DNA from: Carposina sasakii
Taxonomy: Eukaryota; Arthropoda; Insecta; Lepidoptera; Carposinidae
Assembly: GCA_014607495.2 (NCBI GenBank)
Contig: CP053161.1
Span: 6,705,115 to 6,769,114 of the forward strand
Direction: 5' to 3'
Length of the DNA stretch: 64,000 nucleotides
Position numbers and translations under genes: made by a program. The notes under the pieces were generated by a model. It was not told the DNA's origin, did no database searches, and saw nothing but the letters and a program-made list of their open reading frames with translations. How positions within the stretch are numbered: the first letter of the stretch is position 1; each line of letters begins with the position of its first letter. Positions 12,537 to 25,478 of this stretch are shown in pieces.

Positions 12537-12809
12537 AATATGACTTGCAGTAGCGCACTCAGAGAGAGTAAACTTATTCGTCAACTGGCGACCGTAAAAC
12601 TCGCGACTGGTAAATTTGACGACAAAAATATAAGTAAAACTATCAGTCGCGAGTTTTACGGTCGCCAGTTGACGAATAAGTCCGCTTTTGCCCTGTGCTG
12701 ATGCAGAGATTTACTTGATACCTATTACGGTAATTAAAACTTTTAAAGTTAAATTCTCATTCAGATTAAGTTAATTAATCTCTCTGAGTGCGCTACTGCA
12801 AGTCATATT
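12537..12809. mobile_element. Nested inverted-repeat element (MITE-like)
   Basis: The outer arms are 31-bp perfect inverted repeats (12537-12567 and 12779-12809, beginning AATATGACTTGCAGTAGCGC). Inside lies a second perfect 37-bp inverted repeat (12573-12609 and 12644-12680, beginning CTTATTCGTCAACTGGCGAC) separated by 34 bp. It has no ORF. Perfect arms imply a recent insertion or structure maintenance. Confidence 0.8.
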
Positions 12810-14902
12810 TGACCTCAAGATGAAATTGACATTGGGACCAGTCTTTCTCACATACCTAGGTATAGATAAGCGTAACTTAGGCTAAGGTCAAGTTTGTTAG
12901 TTCGTTTTAATTAAATTAATTAAATTTTACGCTTGAATTGTCTAAACAAATAGAAAAACATAATTTATAATATTCTATTACTACAAAATTTCAATTGACT
13001 GTAACAATCAAATTTGATCTATGCCACTTTATAACATAAAGAAACTATGCCAGAACCATTAAAAATTAAAGCAAAAAACTTGGAAGGAATCAACAAAACG
13101 CCTATATCATCGTTCAACATCAACCAAAAGATAAATAAATATAGTTCTTTGAAACATCGGGCACCGCAAAACAAAATTCCTCACAAGAATGTCGTGTAGG
13201 TCAACGCGGTGTACAGACTATGGGAATCGCATCAATGAGCATAGTACCGTCTCTTATCAACCTATAAAGAAAGACAGGGATAAGCGACAATTTTTTGACA
13301 TTAGGCAAGGTCTGTACGCGGCGTTGGAATCGCTCCCTAACAATAACATAATCGGTTGCGCTGGCGCCGCTTTGCCGACCAACACAATGCCACGAAATAT
13401 TATAAAACAGATAACTATGGACGTGTGAAACCGGGATGACACCAAAAAAAGTTGAGCTTGCTCGTGAGATTTGGATTCGAGGGCGGAATTTTTATAATGA
13501 ATAGACCATATTGTTGTAATATTTATAAATGGACATTTTAAGTTTTTAAAGTAGATATGCACGCCAGTGTAAATCCTAATGGAGAAATGCCAACGGATTC
13601 CAAATACAATATTACAATTACGAAAATAAATTTATTTGCTAACTCTTCACGTCAAAATTATTCAACCGTTTTTAATGAAATTTGGTCTAGAACCTGAGAA
13701 AGGACATAGGCATACTTTTTATACCGGAAAAACAGTCTCTCAGTTTTTTACACACTTCGATATTCTATTACTTCTACAGTCTACGGGGACGAATATTTTT
13801 TACAACTATTCCAATCAAAGTACGATTAGGTATAATAATATGGCCCTGGTAGGTACTAGGCCCCCTTAATACTTTTCTATACAAATTCGCAAATAAAAGC
13901 AAATTCAGCCAACCACCCGCTAAACTGGTATAACATAATATAGTGTCAGACAAACCATACCAAAATTAATTGGACATAATTAATAAAGCGTCTAATACAA
14001 ACTCCTCCCAGCTTCCAAGCGAAGCTGAACCATTTTATTTGTTATAACAAACAAGAATAAAATAAAACCCTAAATTGTTCCTATCAATCTTAAAACCGTA
14101 AGCATAAGTGTTAAAATACAGTTTCGGAGGTGAATTTTAAATTGGTTTATGGTACCTATCTAAGGTTTTTTTGTTACAACATTCCATACAGAACGCGCGT
14201 TGTAAAGAGCCTCCGACGTTACCACCCATTCATAAGGACAACGGTGACCTATTGAGATCAAGATTGTGATAATAATATGGACATTCCATCCTCTATGTCT
14301 GTTTAAATCTTTACTATGTTGACCCATTTTCTATATATATTAAGTACATAGCGAAATATGTCTTCTTTATTACAGTTATAATACTATCTTACTTATACTT
14401 TAGTAGGTAATTTGCAAGAAATTTTCAACAAAATTTTACACACAATATACAATCTGACTAATTGCACGTAGAACGAAGAATTAATTTAACATTTGACGTC
14501 AATGTAACATTCAGTTAAAGATATTGGGTAACTTCTTCTAAAGAACTAGAAAGTTTCGTATTGTCGTGTTCACCATAACAAGCTAAAGTTCCAAAAACAT
14601 AAAATGAAAAACAATCCCGTCTTATCCACTCAATGTTCTCTTAAGGCGGGCCACACGCGAGTCTCCTGCAGCCTCTTGTATGAACGACTTTGAGAGCGAC
14701 ACTTGGTCCTTTTGTGAAGCGTCCTTGAACGCCAAATTTACGATTACACCGTCACATAATAAGCGTCAGCGCAACTATTAACACCTTAGGAACGGTCAAT
14801 GAAGATGTTGTCTTGTAGTCCAATGTTTTTTTGACCAAATTGCCTTTTCGGTCGTCTGTCTTTAACCAATAGGTGCCTAAATGGAAATGACAGTTTTTGA
14901 TC
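12810..14902. other. Non-coding stretch with one repeat fragment
   Basis: It contains the fragment at 13636-13740. The ORF at 13189-13428 starts after in-frame noise, has no recognisable domain and no splice context, and I do not support it as a gene. Confidence 0.5.
13636..13740 (+). repeat. Fragment of a dispersed repeat
   Basis: The stretch from AACTCTTCACGTC to ATACCGGAAAAAC resembles the internal block of the R1-type repeats (a 'TTTAATGAAATTTGG ... ACATAGGCATACTTTTTAT' pattern). It is short and degenerate; the ORF running through it is not a gene. Confidence 0.4.
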
Positions 14903-15133
14903 GGAGAGTCACAAGTGATCTATAAAACAGCAATGTATCACACAATAACCAAATAAGCCAATTTAAATAGTCATAGGATCACCCGATACAATTCGCGCGG
15001 AAAGCAAACATTGCGGATAGTCAAATTAAAAATGCATTTCCTGGGAGTAATAAAATAATACTATCGTATAACTCAAAACAACGGTACTTGTTCAGTATTT
15101 CAGCATTTGCCTGGCTGTCACACACACCCTGTA
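14903..15133. mobile_element. MITE M3, copy 1 (CACCCTGTA-ending)
   Basis: About 231 bp, starting GGAGAGTCACAAGTGATC and ending CACCCTGTA. It is matched along its length by 37922-38153 at roughly 80-85 % by eye. It is non-coding. The CACCCTGTA end is shared with M1 and M2, suggesting related transposases. Confidence 0.6.
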
Positions 15134-16952
15134 TGTATGTATTTAACACCCAAAATTATTATTCTTATTCTTTATTGTACACAGTAAAGTTTCACAAATA
15201 AATTTTATAACAAGGAAGATGTACAAAGGCGTGCTTATCTCTTAAAAGATTTCTTCCAGCAAACCAATCGTGAAAGAGAAATAAACATAAAAGGTAAGTA
15301 TGTGTGTACACAAACAGAACAATAAATTAATAAATGAAAAGAAAAATCCTAAACCTAAATAAACAAAATTATATTTTATACCACTGAAATTAACGAACAA
15401 ACTTTATACCATAGGGCGTACTTATTTCTTTAAGAGAAGGGAAGGAATGTTATCTTTTTGAATAGCACACAAATAATTTATTTACGCTCTTACAAGTATG
15501 TCAAATGAACTCCAAACTACTGCTACAACGTTTATTAATTTCTAAGTTCAAATTATTTGATCAGTGGTTAAGTTTACTATTAGTTGAAATCGTCTATTTA
15601 GCTATAGTATATTGACTAATATCAAACTTGACTAGTATTGTCAAGTACTTTGTTCGTAATCTCATCCATCAAAATCTAATAAAGACATCCATGAATGGAA
15701 TCCAACTTGACAAGTGTATCGTCACGGATTACAGGGACCCATCCCACTTAAGACATTCACAAAAAAGCGTAACACATAAAAATAACAGCGCATATAATTA
15801 CTAAATAGACGTCACTGTGTTTGTTACACAGCCCAACGCCTCCCTTGGCACTATTGAATAGTTCCACTGCCCGTTTATGATCTTTAAAAGATTGAAAAAA
15901 AAAAAGAATTTATGGGCACTTCACCCCCGCTGTAAGCTTTCAAAGCGAGATAATTGTATATTCTTTTACAGTAGTGTGCCGTTTTGTGTGCGATGATGGC
16001 AACACCGGGCGAAAATGGGAGAAGCGTGAAATGTTGGTTTTAAGAGGGTTTCGTTGGCTAGCTACTTATTTTAATATTAAGATTTAAATATGATACGTTA
16101 AGTTAAGAGTAAATATTTCAATTTCAGTTGAATGTGTCGCTTTTCCTACCTATATTAAATTTTCAAGCAACTCTGCCTTTATGACAGTTGTAGTATTTAG
16201 TCTATGTTCAAGTTCTTATGACGTACATGCGACTAGATAAAATAAAGTTTCGATATTAACAAGCCCGCGAATCTCTAAAATTCAATCGACTAAAATCACA
16301 GGCGCCTTTAATCACCACTATTGAGATCTATCGCGGGATCAAAGCGCGCGCGCACCGTAACGAAAAGCACCCTCAAAATATTGACATAAAGTCCAATTTC
16401 CAACGCCAATTAGTCACGGTACTTGCTTTTTTTGCGGCCAGCGGATGCTCGTGTCAAACGCTTTAGTATTTTGAAAAAAAAAAAGTTTGTTTTGAAAATT
16501 CTTTTATACACATTATTTGCTGTTTCCTTTGTGATCGCTCGCTTCATCTGCTAGGGGCGATTTGTTGGTTGGAAGGTGTGGTGGAAATGGCCTTCTACTT
16601 GCAATAATTTAGATGTCAAATAGGTTTTTTTCGCCCGATCATTTCTGGGTTATTTATGACGTTTGGCAGTTGGCGATTGTGTGGAGGCATCCGCGGCGGC
16701 TTTGATGGTGACGTGTAGAGACTCGTTGGTGGCATTCGCTTTGAGTTTTTTTTTTATTGTTCGTTCGATTTTTGAAGTTAGTTTTGGCTGTACAGTAAGA
16801 AGACCTTGGAGATGTGAATGAGCATATTGGATATGTTAAGACTAGTATTTCCTTGTTAACTGTCCTATATCAACACGATTAACCATATACCTACTTTATT
16901 ATTATGATATAAAGCATTAACGATAAGAGCTTTCGCAAATGAATTATGTAGC
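15134..16952. other. AT-rich non-coding stretch
   Basis: No gene or clear repeat is visible. A GC-rich patch at 16300-16440 contains GCGCGCGCGC. Pyrimidine and purine runs near 15895, 16476 and 16747 are simple sequence. Confidence 0.6.
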
Positions 16953-17101
16953 ATATCGATGCAGTTTTCAGGAATATGTTGTGGCAGGTCCCACTTAACA
17001 TATAGGCTACAGTATATCCTGGGAAAATGTTTTTATCCCGGATAATATCGACATTTTATTTTTTCTGCAGTCCACGCGGACAGAGTCGCGGGCGTCCACT
17101 A
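16953..17101 (-). repeat. R1 repeat copy
   Basis: The reverse complement matches 627-780 closely, including the CCGGGATAAAAACATTTTCC-type block and the stretch around AAGTGGGACCTG. It ends at the GC-rich head near 17101. Confidence 0.7.
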
Positions 17102-17649
17102 GTTTACAATAAAATTTTAATCATAGTAATATATCTTAGGTCAACATAAAGGAATAGATACCCATTCATTTAAGTAATAAAAAGAAAATTAGAAGATAAT
17201 AAAAATTTATCAAAAATATATAGCACTTTCCGTATAGAATCACAACCCTAATAAAAAAATAGTTTAGCGCAAATAGTTTAGCAAAACTTAGCGCAACCAT
17301 ACTTGTATAGAAAAGACATCAACGGGTGTGCGGTGAAAGTCGTAGCTGCTACGCGCTTCGTAGTACGTTAGTAGGTAGGTATTCAAAAAGTGTGATTTGC
17401 GTCGCTCTTCAGTGTAAATTAAATTTTGAGCGATGTTTCATAAAGATTTAAGTTTTTTCTATGATATTTATGAAGCTACCTAAGTACATGACTTTAGTCA
17501 GAGTGTAATCCGACATTAAACTTAAAAATTTTCATATAAAATGTAAGTTACAGTATATTGATATCGTGAGCCGATAAACATAATGTTGGATATCACACGC
17601 ATTCATAGTAAAGTAGCATAGTATAGTACATTCCTGGTGGAAAGGCAGT

Positions 17650-17820
17650 CTTATGCCTGATTTCACCAACGTCTCCTAAGATTTAGAAGTTTCCTAGAAG
17701 TTTGAGTCACTATGTTGGTGAAAAGCAATTTAAGTTAGAAGTTAGTTTAGAAGATGTCTTTCTCTAAAATCTTCCTAACAAAGAGATCGTTTAGGGACCA
17801 TTGGTGAAATCCGGCATTAG
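17650..17820. mobile_element. Short TIR element (TTGGTGAAATC ends)
   Basis: The left CTTATGCCTGATTTCACCAA and right TTGGTGAAATCCGGCATTAG are inverted repeats with about three mismatches over 20 bp, enclosing ~130 bp of AT-rich non-coding sequence. Non-autonomous DNA element of unknown superfamily. Confidence 0.6.
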
Positions 17821-17940
17821 GGTCTCACATTTTATTAATACCTACTGTCTAACATTAGGACGAAAATCCTAGATCTACACAGGTAATATTATAATAAAGT
17901 AAAATTAGGCTACCTATATTATATCATTAATGAAATAATA

Positions 17941-18285
17941 TACAGGGTGTTTTTTCGTTGCCACCCTTAACGAAGGGTACGTACTCTATACATCAAATAA
18001 AGTAATTTTATGCCAAAAAGAAATGCTGGGAAACGATGTATTTTTTTATTTTTTATTATATGATCGGGTGAAATTTATAGTGTCCAGTATTTATGCTAGT
18101 TTTGTCACAGACAGATATTAATTATTTCTCGTGAAAAAAACTTGCTACGCGCGTCAATGTGTATTTATGCAGAAAAACATAGTCTATTTACTCAACTTTG
18201 GACCCTAATATCTTGGAAACCAGACACTTCCCAGGTATGCTTCCATGGAGAATAATTATCGTGATGATGAGAGAATCATCCTGTA
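17941..18285. mobile_element. MITE M2, copy 1 (internally deleted)
   Basis: The left end TACAGGGTGTTTTTTCGTTG and right end ATCATCCTGTA are flanked by TA on both sides. Internal sequence matches the copies at 21817, 33225 and 34343 (inverted), but ~35 bp before the right end are missing compared with those. The ORF starting at 18245 arises from this end plus flank and is not a gene. Confidence 0.75.
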
Positions 18286-21200
18286 TACTATAAGCATCAT
18301 GTATTATATAGGTAGCTTAATGAACGATTTTGTGGATTCGATAGTGACCCTGTCTATTTATACGATGGTTTTGAATCTACGAATCCACCAAATATATTGG
18401 TTATTAGTAGGCTTGCACAAAGCAAACATAGCCTTAACCAACATCATGAAAGTCAGTAATAAGTACCAACTATAAAAATAAAATAACTTATCCTCGTAAA
18501 TATTGAAAGCTATTCAATTGTAACATATTTCCTATCTCTCCAAATTGATCTCAAGAACTTAGTAATAGCGCATGCAATTTTTTTCCAAAGTCACAAATCG
18601 ACATATGAACACATCCATATGTCGGCGTAATCTGATTAAGGCTGTACCACACTGCACCGTTGTCGCCGATATGTGAAAAAAATCCCGAACAATTGATCAC
18701 GGTCAGCGCATAGACACAGCTGCTTAGGACAGGTGTGGTGTTCGCTTAACACGTGCTTTCCGTGATTTTGAATTATCTAACCTTTATTTTAAAAGTATGA
18801 TAGATTTCGCTTTAGCGTCTAATAAATAATAATCAATATCTGGCTATTTTAGTAGATACGAGGATAATCAGACTTTTTGACATAAAAATGTCACTCTTTA
18901 AAGTAAATTTCTTTGAGATATGACTACATTGAAGTGTAGGTAATTATTCCGTCTCTACTCTAGTTTATTAATATTGCGGGATCGGTTATAAATGTAATAA
19001 TTAAAAGTAGGTATAAGCATTAAACAAAACTAGATATTATTATGTCACAGCCATTTATTTATTTATGAACATTTTTGCTAAATAATTTTTAGTCTAAATT
19101 GTGAAATTATAAAAAATATATAAATTTTTACTGTAAAGGTAGATATGTAGGTACATACTGCACAAAAAAACTAATAGTGAATAAGGTAATTTAGAAAATA
19201 GGTTTAGTGTTTACAAACGTGCGATCACCTTTGCAAGAGATATCTTCCATTCACCAAAAAAGCAAAACCTCAGTTCCAACTTCAATTAAACAATTCATAA
19301 ATACTCGTATTTTGTAATTATTATCAGATTCATTTAGGAACCAACATAAACCTTCTCACGAATTAAAACTTAAGCAGTCTTTCCGCATAGACCAATAATC
19401 ATAAAACCAGAGAACAGAGCCCGACTCAAAGTTAAAATATCAAATTACTCCGCCAATAAAACCCCTGTCCAAATATTTGGTATCATAAACCTGATTCAGA
19501 AATAATATACAGCACAATCGGCAACTGCATTTGTATTCACACCGAATAAAAGTTATAAAACGATATGTTCATTCCGCCTTTTTAACAAAAAAAAAAACAC
19601 CAAAAAAGTTAGCGGCCCCTTAGACCCCACCTCACGTAGGAACACGTCATAAACAGTGCCTTCAATAAATTAAAAATATACTACTTAAGTTAAAAATAAT
19701 TTGTTGGCCGTGTCTACGTCGTCGGCGCTATAAAAAAAACCGCGACAACCTTCGAGATCGCACACGAACGAAAAAACTTAATAGAAAATTCCTCCGCCCG
19801 GCAAACGTCGCGATCAAAGGCATATAATCTAAGCATTAACATATGAACACACTCGTAGATCAAACTTCCATTTCGCTGGGCGTCATAAAAGATGTCAAAT
19901 TCAATTTACGAGGCTCGGAATGGATTGGAAACAGTGGTGGCCGAGGGAAATGTATCATAATCCAAAACGCCACTTGTCAGGCTAGTATTTATAATGTTAT
20001 GACAATAAAAAGGCATTCATTGAGACAATAGCGGAGTTATATCCAACAATAAATTCTGACACCATCCATTTATCAACGCAGATAGCGATCGAGGCTCGCA
20101 CACGGGGCGGAATTTTTTAACTTTATTCATATAGCTCTGATACAAATTAGAACTTTAATGGATATGTATCAGATTGTTTACTTGTAAATTATTTAAGTCA
20201 TTTATTTTAAAAAACTGATTAATAACAATCATTTTATTTAATTTATTTTGGTTAAGTTTCATGCTCATCATTTAATGTGACAAATGATGAGTACGGGACA
20301 ATCTACCTACCTCTATTAAAAGTGATAAAATTAATCTCTTCGCTAATATTCCCCCACGTGTGTATCAAACAAAAGGCTTAACACTGGCTTGACAAATCAG
20401 TTACAATGTCCTGCGGATAATTTCGGCCAATCAGCATCGAGAATAGTCCTCGTCATGTCAATCGTGGCCCCTTTCACACGGGGCGACTCCGAACACTTTA
20501 AGCGCACTCCATTTATTTTTACTTATTATTCGATCTAATATTGTCATATAAACATTCTTATTTATGGTGCATATTTCCTCACCACGCCTGTTTTTATTGG
20601 CCGTAAAGTATGAAATTTCACATTAGTGAGCCTTTCACATTCAAGAGTTTCATATCAGCAAGAGACATAACTCAAGATTTGGTTTTGGTCGGTGTTTTGT
20701 CCGGGGAGGCTGGAAATGATATTTTTATGGATTGTGCTGGTCCGTTCGGCAGTTTATAGCTTTTTACCACTTTGTGTGTACCCGATGACATGGGTGGATC
20801 AGACATTTATTATTTAGCTTAAGTTACTGAAATATGTGTTACCTTAAAACGCACACGCGTTTGTAGAATTACAAGTTTAACGATGCAAACGATCGGTTTA
20901 CAATGTTGGTGTACTGATAGTGTGTAAACTGTTAAATTTACATGTTTAAGTCACTATTAAATAAAAAAGATAGAGCAAAAATCCATTAATATAAGCTTCC
21001 TCTAGTCAATAGTATTTTCCAAAAACTACCTGCCTTTGTATATTTATAAATATACAAAATAACATCAAAAACTATGCATACATATCCTCAATTGCATACT
21101 AGCCTAGTCCATATTATTTTATTTGTCTTGTAAGTTTAAATTACTTTTCTGTTATTTTGACATCTAAAACGTGTCTTTGACTTCGGACTGGTTCCGTCAA

Positions 21201-21816
21201 TGGTCTTTATACTTCATAATGGCACTTACATATTACATTAAAAAACTGACTTTTAGAAAAAAAATTTAACCGACTTCAAAGTTTAACTAAAAAGCAATAA
21301 ATAACGAATATTTATCTACTTAATACATATTGTATCTCATTATAAATATTTACAACTTAATACCTAATACTTTAACAAAGCTCTTTAACTATTTAAATAT
21401 TTATAATTATCACTTATTTTTTGAGTCGGTGCCAGCCTAGGTAACGTATCTGTGTATTGATGGACGCGCGCGGCTGGCAACGACACACACACGCAAAATA
21501 CAATACGTTAGTAGGCAGCGGTAGCAATTTCCTACTTTTTTATATTTAGTGTGGGTCAGTTTTCTTAATACATTTATTTGTTTGGCTGGCACCGACTCCA
21601 AAAAATAAGTTAATATAAATAATAAGAACTTTGTTAATATTAGAAGTTGTAAAATTTTATAATTTGAGATATTCAATATGTATTAAGTAGATAAATTAGT
21701 TACGTTATTTATTGCTTTTTAGTTAAACTTTGAGTGGTTAAATTTTTTTTCTAAAAGATTTATTTCTCGATTTTTAGTTGTGTTAATGCTTGTGGACTTC
21801 AATAGATGCTAGTTTA
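18286..21816. other. AT-rich non-coding stretch
   Basis: I see no supported gene. A short palindrome (CGACATATG / CATATGTCG) sits at 18599-18624. Short ORFs at 19843 and 21437 have no recognisable features. Confidence 0.6.
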
Positions 21817-22172
21817 TACATGGTGATTTTTGGTCGCAACGTTCCGAAAACTACGTAATCTCCTCATCATCACTATCATTTTTCTCCTTGGAAGCTCTGG
21901 GAAGAGTCTGGTTTCAAAATATTAGGGTCCAAAGTGAGTAAATAGACTGCGTTTTTCTGCATGAATGCACATAGACGGCGTAGCAAGATTTTTCACGAGA
22001 AATTAATATCTGTCTATGAAAAAACCTAGATAAACACTAAACACTATAAATTTCGCCGGACAAGTAATGAAATAAAAAAAAATCCCAGCATTTTTTTTTG
22101 GTATAAACTTACTTTATTTGATGTATAGAGTACGTACCCTTCGTTATGGTGGCCACAAAAAAACACCCTTTA
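21817..22172. mobile_element. MITE M2, copy 2 (inverted)
   Basis: It starts TACATGGTGATTTTTGGTCG and ends ACAAAAAAACACCCTTTA. It has several small deletions and a decayed right end, so it is older than copies 3 and 4. It directly abuts the minisatellite at 22196. Confidence 0.75.
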
Positions 22173-22195
22173 GTTTCATCGACTAATTGCGATGT

Positions 22196-22692
22196 CCCCT
22201 AACTCCTAACCGTTAAGGAGTTCTGTAGCTTGACCACAGCACAGCAGCATAGATGTTGATTCAAGTATAATCAAAGCAACAAGTGCCCCAATACCACTAT
22301 ATAGTTTCGACCAATTTTAGTACTGTCTCCCATGTTAAGGAGTTCTGTAATCATCAGCACAACAGCATCAGATGTTGTTTCAAGAACACGTTAGCCCTAC
22401 ATACTACTAAATAGTTTCCATCGACCAATTGCAACTGTCTCCCAAATCCTAACCGTTAAGGAGTTCTGTAGCTTCATCATCAGCACAGCACTATCAGATG
22501 TTGATTCAAGTAACACGTGCCCTACACACTACTAAATAGTTTTCATCGATTACTTATTAACTCCTAACCGTGGAGAATCATCAGCACAGCAGCATTGTTG
22601 ATTCAAGTAACACCCGTTTTCATACCAATTTACTGTCTCCCAACTCCTAACCGTTAAGGAGTTCGCTTTATCAGCACAGCAGCATCAGATGT
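22196..22692. repeat. Minisatellite, ~120-bp period, 4-5 degenerate units
   Basis: The core CTAACCGTTAAGGAGTTCTG recurs at about 22205, 22335 (partial), 22448, 22562 (shortened) and 22643. Each is followed by CAGCACAGCAGCATCAGATG-like and TTGATTCAAGTAACAC-like blocks. Units differ by internal deletions. Each core contains a small inverted repeat (AACTCCTAACCGTTAAGGAGTT). Confidence 0.8.
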
Positions 22693-23000
22693 GCACCCTG
22701 AGTATCCTGAGTAAGACGTACCATATACGAGCATACAATTTTAGATTTCTCCTGCCCATCATCAGATCCTGACCTGGTGAAAATGGGACCACCTCAGAAG
22801 TGAACTCTACCCAACCAAAAAAATTTTTGAAATCCGTTTATTTTATCGGTGAACATACATAAAAAAAAAAAATTATACATACAGCAATTGAGAACCTCCT
22901 CCTTTTTTTGAAGTAAAGCCAAGAATATGTAATTATACTTTTCCGCTCAAGACATTTATGTGTATTTTAAAGCAGTTTATAGTACTTTTATAGTATATAA

Positions 23001-23245
23001 AATAAAATATTAATAAGAAAATGAAGAAAATTTTCACCCGAGTCTCACGACCACTCGCTTATTCGTACTACCAACTGAGCTATCGGGTCACTTAACTCGG
23101 ATGACTTTGGCAACGTTATTTTTTCATCCCGATGGCTATACACTAGCCAAATTTCGGTAATCAAAGCTGAATGTTTAATGCTCAATGTTTAATAATGAAA
23201 CGATCAACCATATCCTTGCGGATTATTTTATGGAGAATTACCCGA
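23001..23245 (-). mobile_element. S2 element (tRNA-like core in conserved flanks), deleted copy
   Basis: The reverse complement reads flank, TGACCCGATAGCTCAGTTGG (A-box-like), a shortened anticodon and T-arm region, then an AT-rich tail. The tRNA-like part at 23035-23089 has lost ~15 bp including the B box. The flank matches 55655-55840 and 59047-59200. The 75-codon ORF at 23171 overlaps this copy and is not a gene. Confidence 0.7.
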
Positions 23246-24010
23246 TACCATTTAAAAAACGCTTTAAGTAGGTGCCAGTATCACGAACCATCTTTTAACG
23301 CACCCGTCTGTCATTTTAGCAGACGTAAAGCCAATGTGTGGTCCAAAAATCCTGCTTATTCGGGCAATGGAAAATCATTGTTTACTAACAATCATTGACG
23401 ATCAAAGGCAAAACATTCACCGCTCTAGTTGAGACTAGATGCCGCTAATGTCTTAATTTCGGGAAGCAGCCAAACGAACCGCCCATATCCCACTGAGTGG
23501 CTCAGGTGTGGGACTCGTCACTTAATTGAAGTTGGGCAATAAATTAATTACTTGACAACAGCAAGGACAGCCTGTATGGATGGCACGGAAGCCTCGGTGG
23601 GTTCTTGACTCCCCGCTGGTCGGACCTCACGTTGCGAATGAGACTGTAAGGATTTTTGTCAGTAATTCGCTCGCCTGTCTAGCGGCTGTTTAGAATTTAT
23701 ATTAAAATGGGTTCCGCTTGTTAGTTTGTGAAATTTTGTATGAATATTCTAATGTGATGTTTGATTTATATCCCAATTAAAGAACTTAGTCTATGTCTCT
23801 TTTGTAGGGAAATAATAGAGCAAGTAATGAGCATTCATCTATTTTATTATAATGAGAAATACATTTTGACATTTTTGAAATTTTACTTGTAGGTAGCAGG
23901 TAACTAGCTCCACATGGAATAAGTCCATAATCTAGTATCCATTTTCAGTAATATATAAAATTCTATCTATCGAGGAGCCGAAGATTTTAATTAATAAGTA
24001 TTAAATAAGA

Positions 24011-24272
24011 CCGCGTGGTGCCGGCAGAGTAGAGTTTGTACCACCCCTGCCTGCCCGTGGGTATCGTACGAGGCAATTAAGGGTTTCCGGAAGGTGGGCA
24101 GCAGCGCCTCCCGTACTGAAAACATAGTTCGAAAATCACACTGCGGTCACCAACCCGCCTGCCCGCGTGGTGACTATGGGCAAAACCCCCCTGTGGCAGT
24201 AGCCTTGTGGCGTGCCCTGGTGGAGGCCTACGTCAAGCAGTGGACTGCAATAGGCTGAAGAAGAAGAAGAAG
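24011..24272 (+). mobile_element. S1 SINE-like unit, full-length copy
   Basis: A 262-bp unit starting CCGCGTGGTGCCGGCAGAGT and ending in the RTE-type tail plus (GAA)n. It is flanked by an 8-bp target duplication AAATAAGA (24003-24010 and 24273-24280). It has no tRNA, 7SL or 5S head that I can see. Its last ~75 bp encode WRALVEAYVKQWTAIG-stop, i.e. a copied LINE 3' end. Confidence 0.85.
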
Positions 24273-24805
24273 AAATAAGAACTTTACACAATGCTCTTAA
24301 TTTTGGGGACTGTATTACATATTTTTTATGATATATAAGCACTAATTTGATTTCAATCTTACCTAATAATAAATTGAGGTCAAGTAACACACAGCCAGCG
24401 GAACCCATCCAAACCATGTCCCATCCTTAAATGACAGTGCGAAGCCGATAGCGCTCCAACACTAAACAATATAATAATAGAAGTACATACATTCCATACC
24501 TTGCATTCCAGCGAAGATGGACCGCTTTTATTTTCTGTCATGCGCCTGTCTACCCCTATAGCGGTAATCGTCGGCCCGCTTTGGTGCTTCCCATCATTTT
24601 TCACATGTTACTCAATAAGCTATGGCAAGATAGGGATCGATTTTGAAATATTTGGACTGGAGAGCGCCACATTCCCAAGGATATGGTGTTACTTTGCGTG
24701 TGGACGGTCGGTGTGCTGGCTGCTTTATTTGGCGGTCATTTTTGTTGCTAAGTCAGACTTAGATATTAGAGTTTAGGTATTGTAATCACATTGTTCTACT
24801 ATAAT

Positions 24806-25018
24806 ATTATAAACGCGAAAGTTTGTAAGTATGGATGTTTGTTACTCTTTTACGTAAAAACAGCTGGAGCGATTTTAATAAAATTAGGTATGGAGTTAGC
24901 TGACACCCTGGATTAACACATAGTCTACTTTTTATCCCGGGAAATATTTTTATCCGAATGATTTCGAAATTTTGTTTTTTCTGCAGTCCACGCGGACGAA
25001 GTCGCGGGTGTCCACTAT
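24806..25018 (-). repeat. R1-related repeat copy, different subfamily
   Basis: The plus strand begins at a stretch reading AAACGCGAAAGTTTGTAAGT and ends at the CCACGCGGACGAAGTCGCGG head. It shares the head and the CCGGGATAAAAA block with R1 at 627 but differs in the distal half, so at least two subfamilies are present. Confidence 0.7.
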
Positions 25019-25478
25019 TAATACATAAATAGAATACGTGAAATGTGATTATGTCGCTATAGAATGGCACAAAAAAAGCTAGTTATTTCACCTCAATGTA
25101 AACACGGTTAGCTAGTGTCCAATGTAACATACTAGCAGCGGATAAATTTTTCTAGAGATAACCAGTCAATCAATGACTGACTCATCCAATATCTTTGCAT
25201 CACAGCCTGCATTATCCTTCACATCGGGAGCGTCAAACCGAAAAATTCGGTTATATCATTGAGTTTCAAACAGTTCTCAAACCCTTTGTGGGCACAAATA
25301 GAAACCCACCTTTGTTTGGTTACAGTAAAGAAGCGGCTACTCTATCGGATTATACGTATTGTTAAACGTATACAAATTTGAATAGCTCCATGCAGGTACA
25401 GTTACATTCATTGAGCGGGTGAAAGCAGATGGTAATCTGTAAAACACAAACTTAAGGCCGCCAGAATGATCTGAGAGG

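Noticed and set aside
13189..13428. 79-codon ORF with a hydrophilic N-terminal half
   Set aside because: No domain, no splice borders and no start context; opposite-strand ORF of similar length overlaps it.
22196..22692. CRISPR-like array
   Set aside because: Units are ~120 bp, degenerate throughout and without unique spacers; the genome is eukaryotic.
24380..24776. Overlapping ORFs of 74 and 91 codons on opposite strands
   Set aside because: Neither has a family signature and no splice context supports an exon. One may be an old repeat remnant but I could not show it.
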